From Pleodorina starrii (Eukaryota; Chlorophyta; Chlorophyceae; Chlamydomonadales; Volvocaceae), in contig BRXU01000027.1 in the NCBI GenBank assembly GCA_030267565.1, positions 1,411,001 to 1,475,000 of the forward strand: 64,000 nucleotides of DNA. Direction: 5' to 3'. Under the pieces are notes generated by a model. It ran no database searches. It was not told the origin of the DNA and saw only the letters and a program-made list of their open reading frames with translations. This document shows positions 57,101 to 64,000 of the stretch, one piece after another. A program made the translations under genes and the position numbers. Each line of letters begins with the position of its first letter. Positions within the stretch are counted from its first letter, which is position 1.

Positions 57101-59569
57101 CCACCGCCGCCCGATTCCCTCTGCCCCTCACCCCCCCGCACCCGGCCCCCCCTCCACCTGCCTGCATGTAAAAGTGCTGGATGTCCGCCGACACACCCGA
57201 CCCGGAGGCCAGGCTGGTGCCGTCGCGGCCCTCGCCACCAACACCACCCGCCGCTGCGTCCGCCTTCCCCGCCTTCCCCGCCCCGGCTGCGGTGAGGTTG
57301 AGGTTGATGGGGTTGTGCAGTACGAGCTTCTGCAGTCGCTCCACGTCAGCGCTGACGGTGGCGGACATGAGGATGCACTGACAGGAGCGGGGGACCTGGG
57401 GGGCGGAGGGAGGGGGGAGGGGGAGAGTAAGGCTTATCCACGTATAGGTGGGAATGGCTGGCGGGCCAGGCTTCTGGTTGCAGAAACCAACCCGCAGGGG
57501 TACCGTGAGCGACAACGGCACGCGGGGTGATGCTGCTCCGCCGCGCCGCGTCACGCGCAGAGCGCACACACATGCTCTACCTCAGAGGTCTCCGGGTCCT
57601 CAAGGGCTGTCTGCTGCTGCCGGTCAGTCAGTCAGTCAATCCAGCGGCGGCCCCGTACCTGCCCACGACCACCTGCACCTCGCCTGCGTCCACATACCCC
57701 GACCCCTCCCCCCTTCCCTTCCCTTCATCCCCGTTCCTCAGCCCCCTTGTCCGCCCCTTGTCCCGAGTTGGACTGACGCTCTCGGTACCGCCCTCGGTAC
57801 AACCATCTCCCACCCCGGGGTAAAAAGTAGATACCGCCGGTAAACCCATTTCCCCCCTCCCCCCCTCCCCTCCCCCCCCTTGGTGGGGGTGATGTGTGTT
57901 GTTCCCTGCCTGCGGCGCCAGCAGCTGTAGGTCCTCCTCGTATCCGTACGACAGCAGCAGATCCGCCTCATCCAGCACCAGTACCGCCAGACGGGAGGAC
58001 AGCAGAGAGGGGGGCAGCAAACCCGCACTGAGGGCGGCAGCGATCTTGCCTGGAGGGAGGGTTGGGGAGGGGAGGGTTGGGGAGGGGAGGGTGGGGGAAG
58101 GAAGGGCAGGTGGGTGGGGATGGAGGGTGCAGGGCTGGGCAGTTCGGTGGCGGTGGCGGTGGCGGTGGCGGCGTCAGGTTGTTCTTACTCCCACCCCCCC
58201 GCCCTTCTTCCCTTCAAGTGCGGGATCAGCCGTGGCCTCCCCCCCCCCCGGGGCACCCGGCCCCCACGCGGGGTTGCTGCTGCCGCTGTCCAGTGCCCAG
58301 TGCGAAGTGTGGCGATGTGGCGAGGGCGCAGGCCTGCCAAGCGCCTCCTCTCCCACTGCCCTCCCCCCCCCAGTGCCCCCCACGCGCCTACCCGGTGTGG
58401 CCACCACGATCTGTCCGGCACTGGCCACTGCGCGCTTCAGCTGCGGACCGCCCTCCGCCACCAGGGCGGTGGCCTGCAGGGCCGGAGGGGGGGAGGGAGG
58501 GGAGGGAGGGAGGGAGGGGGGCGGCCAATGGAGGGCGCGGAAGGTAATGGAGGGCGGAAGGTCACGATGTGGGGGCGGCCACCTGGCTGACAGGGCTGAC
58601 AGGGCTGACAACCCGGTGCGTAGGGTTGAGGGTGGGTGGGGATGGGTGGGTGGGGGTAGGGTGGGGGTAGTGTTCAAGCCGGCAAGCTGACAAACGCAGC
58701 GTACTGGGGGAGGGGGGGTTTAGTTGATTGAAGCAGAGCTGAGCAGCAGTCCGGAACCCCGAATTAGGGACTGGGCGGAGTGTAGGTGGGGCCGGGGAAC
58801 GAGGCGTTGCGGGGGCAGCCACACACACACACACCCGGGGGGGAAGGAGGTTACGCCGCATTGGGGTGAGCAAGGGGGTGCGGGGTGTGTGCGTGTGGGA
58901 GGAGGGTTTGGGGATGGCGGTTGCCACCCAATCCAGGGGCCCTGCAGTGCAGTGCGGTGCAGTGCGGTGCCGTACCTACCGTGATGTCGGCACCGCAGTG
59001 CTGCGCAGTGGCGGCGGCCTCCTGGGCCACCTGGCGGAGGGGGGAAGGGGGGAGGGGGAGGGAGCGGCACGCGGCAAAGGGAGGAAGCGGTGTCATCACC
59101 CGGGTGGGGAGCCGAGCACCGTGTCCGCCGCGGCCGACAGCACGAACACGCCCAGAGGGAAGAGTGGCGGCGGAGTGAGGGCCGACGGCGGGGAAGGAAG
59201 GAGGAGGTTCGCGAGCCCTGTTCGCGAGGTGTGTCGTTGCCGTTGCCTGGTACCGTTGGTAGTTGGCGGCGCTTGGCGGCTGGCTGGCTTTGTGTTGAGG
59301 CGACTCACCTGCTGGCACAATTCCCGCGTTGGCACAAGCACAATTGCCCTAAAGCTTCCTCGCGTGTTGTCCGTCGACAGGAGTTTGTGGAGCAATGGCA
59401 GCAGGTACGCAAGCGTCTTGCCGCTCCCCGTGTGTGCGCGGGCCACCACATCCTTGCCCTCCAGCGTCTTCGGAATTGCTTCGAGTTGCACTGGCGTGGG
59501 CTTTGTAAACCCTCGTTTGCCCAGCGCCCTCAGAAGCCTTGGGTCAAGCCCAAGGTCCTGAAATGACAT
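54159..59569 (-). CDS. DBP9: DEAD-box RNA helicase, DDX56/Dbp9 type
   Basis: Likely a nucleolar ATP-dependent RNA helicase for large-subunit ribosome assembly. Eight exons on the minus strand: 59569-59309, 59030-58980, 58473-58392, 58049-57910, 57395-57162, 56575-56080, 55643-55181 and 54627-54159. They join in phase to 731 residues, a little longer than yeast and human homologues. Motifs in order: Q motif ([16 protein letters not shown]), Walker A (AHTGSGKT), PTRELCQQ, Ib as ATPGK, DEAD ([19 protein letters not shown]), SAT (CILMSATVS), motif V ([11 protein letters not shown]) and motif VI ([15 protein letters not shown]). A Lys/Gly-rich insert between ATDDVYAP and [11 protein letters not shown], and a basic C-terminus ending NVRKRRR, are typical of this subgroup. 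An acidic run ([18 protein letters not shown]) follows the core. Two introns, starting at 57909 and 57161, appear to use GC donors (CAG|GCAGG); only those choices keep phase. Confidence 0.93.
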
Positions 59570-60361
59570 ATTTGCTAAATTGGTTTATTACTTAATTGAT
59601 AGCAAAGCTAGAGCCTTTTGGAGTTGGCAAAGACACTTCCTTTACAGTGAGCTTTCATAAATGCATTTCGTTTGTATTCAAGAGCTTTATATGATGTGGA
59701 CCTTTGTATTATAATGTTATTACTTCGAAACTAATTACCGAAGCTTATGAAGTTGCGGTTCTTGTTGAACACTGCGGTGGGTTCAACTTATCATAACTCA
59801 ATGAAATTCAACCCCTCGTTATGGACCAGACGCGATGAGCCACAGCATCATCAAATGGCATGTCACCCTAATGGTAGTTAAGAAGGCAAACATGTAGGGC
59901 GTGGTGTTGCAAGAGTCTCGGAAAGATGTCGTCGACACATGTTGTCGACACGCTGCTTGGAGTCCAACCCAAGTGCAATGAACTCTTTGCTGCCATGTGA
60001 CCCAGCGAAAGCCGCCCTTGTTAAGTCGTGCAAGGGCGGTGGCTTGGGGAACTGGGGTCAGAGATGTGTTCCTCGACAGGACTGATCTGCTTCATTGCGT
60101 GAATCGCCTGTTGCACATTACCGTTGGGGCACTTAGGGTTGATTTGGCACCCTTCAGATGGCAGTCAATTGGATTGCGCCTTTCCATCCTGGGGCCGCTC
60201 CGCCGTACTTCCGCGATTCTGCGCTCTACCAGCGCGGTCAGGCTCATTAAAGCAGTGATGCGGACTCATTTGACCTGTTAAAGTGGTAGACGAAGACCTG
60301 ACGACCGTCCACGGCTCCTGCAGAACCACCGACGTGCTGATTGGTCACGAAAACCCTCAAA
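59570..60361. promoter_or_regulatory. Divergent spacer with AT-rich island, helicase / 6PGD
   Basis: The 792 bp between the two start codons must hold both promoters. Bases 59570-59830 are clearly AT-rich against their surroundings, with TTTATTACTTAATTG, TTATAATGTTATTAC and several TATA-like words. Around 59930-59955, GTCGACAC occurs twice. No ORF of note. Whether the island is promoter sequence or an insertion cannot be told from sequence alone. Confidence 0.5.
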
Positions 60362-63300
60362 ATGAATTCTCACGCGCTCAGGAGCAGCAAGCTGCATGGG
60401 ACAGCTGGTCGTGTTCGTGAGGTCCCGCCTATCACAACGGCGTTCCGATGTGCGGCGCCGCTCCACGCCCCTTGGAGCGCCGTCCCTCCCGTGCTGCTCC
60501 CATCGAGACCAGCCCCTTCCGCTCGCCGGATGGCTCCTTACGCCGCATCTACAGCAGAGGCCCCTCGTGCCAGGTATAATACAAACATATCTACAAACAA
60601 ATTCACATAACAGACGCCTTCCGCAATTAACTCAATCATAATTACCTCCAGCGACAAGGGTGCGCCCATGGCGGTGTCCGAGATCGGCCTGGTTGGCCTC
60701 GCGGTGATGGGCCAGGTAATTTAAAATGTTGACGCACAGCTTGCTCCTTCTGGAGTGATAGCAGTGTCGGTCCTGCGGTGTGTTTGCAGAACATGGCGCT
60801 CAACATCGCCGAGAAGGGGTTCCCGATTTCGGTATACAACCGTAGCCACGACAAGACTGAGGCCGCGGTCAAGCGTGCCCAGAAGGAGGGTGGGTGCGGC
60901 CATGCGAGCGAGCTTTGTGTCGGTCGGGGCTGTCGGCAACACACCGCGTGCCCATCGCGCAGGTCTCGGCGACAAGCTGCGTGGCTACGAGACGGTGAAA
61001 GATTTCGTCGCGAGCCTGCAGAAGCCCAGGTAAGGACGCAACGCTGCTGCACTAGTAATCTGTTAGTACCCTGAGCGTCATCGGCCCCCACAGGCGCGTC
61101 ATCATCCTCGTTAAGGCCGGCGCGCCGGTGGACCAGACCATTGACGCGCTGTGCGAATATATGGAGCCCGGTGATATCATTATTGACGGCGGCAACGAGT
61201 GGTAAGCACAGGCTGCGGAAGCGGGAAGTCTGGGAGTCGGGATGTCTCCCGTCTCGGTGTCCATCTGGGAGCCGGGGGAGTGGGGCACCAACAGCCAGTC
61301 GTGGCCAAACCACGCCGCGTCGGTTTGCTACCACCACAGCTTTCTCCGTTGTGCTTCTAGGCGTCGGGCCCAAACGCCCACTTCCCGCTCCGCTTCCCCC
61401 GCCGGGCATCAGCGCCCACATCCTCACTTTAGGAGTGACTCCCAAAGGGGGGGGGGGGGGGTTCTCGAGCCCACTGGAACAATTACAGTGCCCAGACGTG
61501 GGGGCGCCCCACCTCCAGCCTCCCAGACTCCCAGCCTGCAGCTCCTGTGTCCCGGTCGCACACACTGACCCAGGGGGGCTGGGTCTTCTGTCCTCCCTCT
61601 TCCCGGAGAGACATCTCGGGCGGCAACTCGAAGCGCAGCCGGGCCGTGATTACTCGATGATTACCCGAGCCGCCTGTGTCCTGGCCACTTAGGGTTCACG
61701 GCTGTCCGGTCGAGCGCCGCACCGCACCGCGCCGCACCGCACCGGGTGACCCTGAGGGGCCCCGTCCGCCCGGGGGTTGCCATGGCGCGGGGAGTCGGAG
61801 CGGTCGCGCCTCTCCGGTGGCCTCGCGTCGCTCACGTTTGTCCCCTCCCCACCCGGTTTCGGAGCTTGGAACTCGCCCGGAAAGCTGCTGCTGCTGCTAC
61901 TGCTACTTCTGGGTGGCTATGGCTGTGGTGGTGGTGGTGGTGGTGGTGGTGGCTGCAGCGGGGCTGGAGTGCCCCCGGGACCACCCCCCTTGCTGCTGCC
62001 GCTGCCGCTGCTGCTGCCCCATTCCCGCTTGCCCGCTCCGAGGGCGCTGCCACGCTGCCTGGCGTACAGGCTCCACGCCCTCCCCCCCCTTGGGCCCCTT
62101 GGTCCCCCTCTCCACTCGCGCGCGCACTTGTGACCGCTGCCTTCCTTTCTGGCGTCCTCTGCGTCCTCTGTGTGTTCTGTCTGTGTGTGCTGTGTATGCT
62201 GTGTGTGCTGTGCGCTGTGCTGTGTGCAGGTATGAGAACACGGAGAAGCGCATGGCCAAGGTGGCTCAGAAGGGGCTGCTGTACATGGGCATGGGCGTGT
62301 CGGGCGGCGAGGAGGGGGCGCGCAGGGGTAGGTCGCGGGGAGGGAGGGGGGTGTGGGGGCAGGTCGGGGGGTGGGGGTTGGGACATACACACACCAGGAC
62401 TTCTTGAATTTGTTATCTCGGTGAGTGGTGGGTGGAGGTGGGGTGTGGCGGGGTTGCTGCAATTGGTATCAATGACGCACTGCACTGCCAACCCCTCTAC
62501 CCAAGCCCCTCACCCTAACCCCCACCCCGACCCCACCCCAACTCAACCCTGCAACCCCCCGCCCCTCCCCTCCCCGTCCAGGCCCCTCCATGATGCCGGG
62601 TGGCAGTCCCGAGGCCTACACCCACATCCAGTCCATTGTGGAGAAGGTGGCGGCGCAGGTGGGGGGGGGGTGGGGGGACGGCGCCGAAACCCCGGACCAG
62701 ACCAGACCTGACCGGACCAGACCGGACCAGACCACCCGGGGAGTCTTGACATGAAGCAAGGGAGAGGCAAGGGAGAGGGAAGGGGGTTGGGGTGGTAGAC
62801 AGAGGGCGGGAGGGAGGGAGCGCGTCTCCATGACACTTCAGCCCAGTGCCGAATGTGGTCTTAAGTGGGATGAAGTGTCATGTGATTGCGGGGGGATGCG
62901 GACTGCGTCACGAAGCCCTCCGGCGACGGGGCGCTTCCTGGGATGCATTCGTTGTTCGTTGTTCGTTGAGCAACCGTTATCGTTCTTCTCGCCCCTCCCC
63001 TTCCCTCTCCCTTATCCTCCCCCTTGTCCCCCCCCTTCCTCTGCCGCCGCCCCCCCCCCCGCCCCAGGTGGACGACGGCCCCTGCGTCACGTACATTGGC
63101 GGTGGTGGTGCGGGTAACTTCGTCAAGATGGTTCACAACGGTATCGAGTACGGAGATATGCAGCTCATCAGCGAGGTGGGGGCGGGGGGGGGTGAGGGTG
63201 GGGGGGCAGGGGGGGAAGTGGGACGGGGGAGGAGGGGGACGGGGGGGCGAGGGGAAGTTTGCGCTGGTTGAGGGGCGGGGAGGGGGATTGAGACCCGCAG

Positions 63301-63727
63301 GAGGCTGGGCCACACGGATGCCCCGAGGGGGGAAGGGAGGGGAGGGGAAGGGAGGGGAAGGGAGGGGAAGGGAGGGGAGGGGAGGGGAGCAGGACGCGTG
63401 CAAGATGCGCTCGGTGCGTTTCCCCTTCCCGGGCGTTGCGGGTAAACACGGGACGCTACAGGGAGGGTACGACGACGACACAGCGGCAGCGCCATTTCAA
63501 GTGAGGGGGCTCGCTGGGGGCGGAGGGGCGTTTTACCTTGACACCAGTCTCCTCGCCCCCTCCTCCCACCGCCCCCCGCTTGACGGTGGTGTTTGCGATG
63601 CACGCACGCAAACGTTGTCGTATACGTGTCGTACACGTGTGTGTGCTCCCAGGCGTACGACGTTCTGAAGACGCTGGGGGGTCTTGACAATGAGGAGCTG
63701 GCGGCGGTGTTCAAGGAGTGGAACCAG
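60362..63727 (+). CDS. PGD: 6-phosphogluconate dehydrogenase, plastid-targeted (3' end beyond window)
   Basis: Oxidative pentose-phosphate enzyme: decarboxylates 6-phosphogluconate to ribulose 5-phosphate and makes NADPH. Nine exons lie in the window: 60362-60573, 60652-60715, 60790-60889, 60963-61029, 61094-61201, 62230-62327, 62582-62658, 63068-63175 and 63653-63727, all in phase (303 codons). The gene continues past 64000, as about 180 C-terminal residues of this ~480-residue family are missing. Exon 1 encodes a chloroplast transit peptide ([16 protein letters not shown] ... [18 protein letters not shown]) and splices in phase to [12 protein letters not shown]. Family motifs: [20 protein letters not shown] (nucleotide fold), NRSHDKT (NADP), [45 protein letters not shown] and [18 protein letters not shown] with the catalytic Lys and substrate Asn. 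An ATG at 60668 could give a cytosolic form by alternative start. Confidence 0.95.
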
Positions 63728-64000
63728 GTGGGGGGCGGGGGGGGAGTGGGGGAGTGGGGTGGGGGCCGCGTGTGTGGGGAGGTGGGGGGGTATGACATAT
63801 GCGGCCCCGGGAGCCGGCGGACGAGGAGGAGGGGAGGGCGCAAAAGACCCTGGCAGGGGCCGCATTCAAGGGACGGCATGCGCTTGCCCCCCCCTTCCTG
63901 CACCGGCCCCTTGCCCCCCAACCCCACCCCCAACTGATCCCGGACCCGGGCCCTTCTATCCGTGTTTAACCTCCTCCTCCTCCCCCTCCCACCACCTCCG

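Noticed and set aside
61142..62711. Long plus-strand frames across the 6PGD introns
   Set aside because: They read through introns between well defined 6PGD exons and have no homology of their own.

Overview
This window is nuclear DNA of a green alga of the Chlamydomonas/Volvox lineage (Volvocales). The signs are GC-rich sequence, many short introns with GTRAGT...AG borders in every gene, proteins swollen by Ala/Gly/Gln/Pro homopolymers, abundant micro- and minisatellites, and plant-type gene families (plastid SufS, FBL15/SLOMO F-box protein, plastid-targeted 6-phosphogluconate dehydrogenase). Species cannot be fixed from sequence alone. All gene models below were built by hand from splice sites and reading phase, and every multi-exon model keeps phase across all its junctions.

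Layout. 71-12111 (+): 3' part of a gene for a very large PH-domain protein; one of its introns holds a ~460-bp TTA microsatellite. 14111-16296 (-): holocytochrome c synthase (haem lyase). 16635-18699 (+): plastid cysteine desulfurase SufS, divergent from the haem lyase across 338 bp. 20893-31265 (-): a ~2,030-residue F-box/leucine-rich-repeat protein of the FBL15 type, 11 exons. 33304-38739 (+): MPPED-like metallophosphoesterase; its fifth intron carries a decayed Penelope-like reverse transcriptase. 40471-41996 (-): C2-domain protein with a proline-rich tail. 45016-48324 (+): predicted secreted protein with two ABM-type dimeric alpha/beta-barrel domains, behind a clear TATA box. 50856-51686 (+): an uncertain membrane ORF. 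54159-59569 (-): DEAD-box RNA helicase of the DDX56/Dbp9 type. 60362-63727 and beyond (+): plastid 6-phosphogluconate dehydrogenase, cut by the window end.

The genes do not form one pathway. The closest functional neighbours are SufS (Fe-S sulfur supply in plastids) and the haem lyase (cytochrome c maturation in mitochondria), both cofactor-assembly enzymes read from one short divergent spacer. I saw no CRISPR array, tRNA or rRNA gene. I did not find a convincing undescribed multi-gene system. The most interesting signals are the intronic retroelement with a 3' hairpin, two kinds of repeated intronic motif, an MSA/MYB-like repeat cluster at the ABM promoter, and an altered catalytic motif in the metallophosphoesterase.
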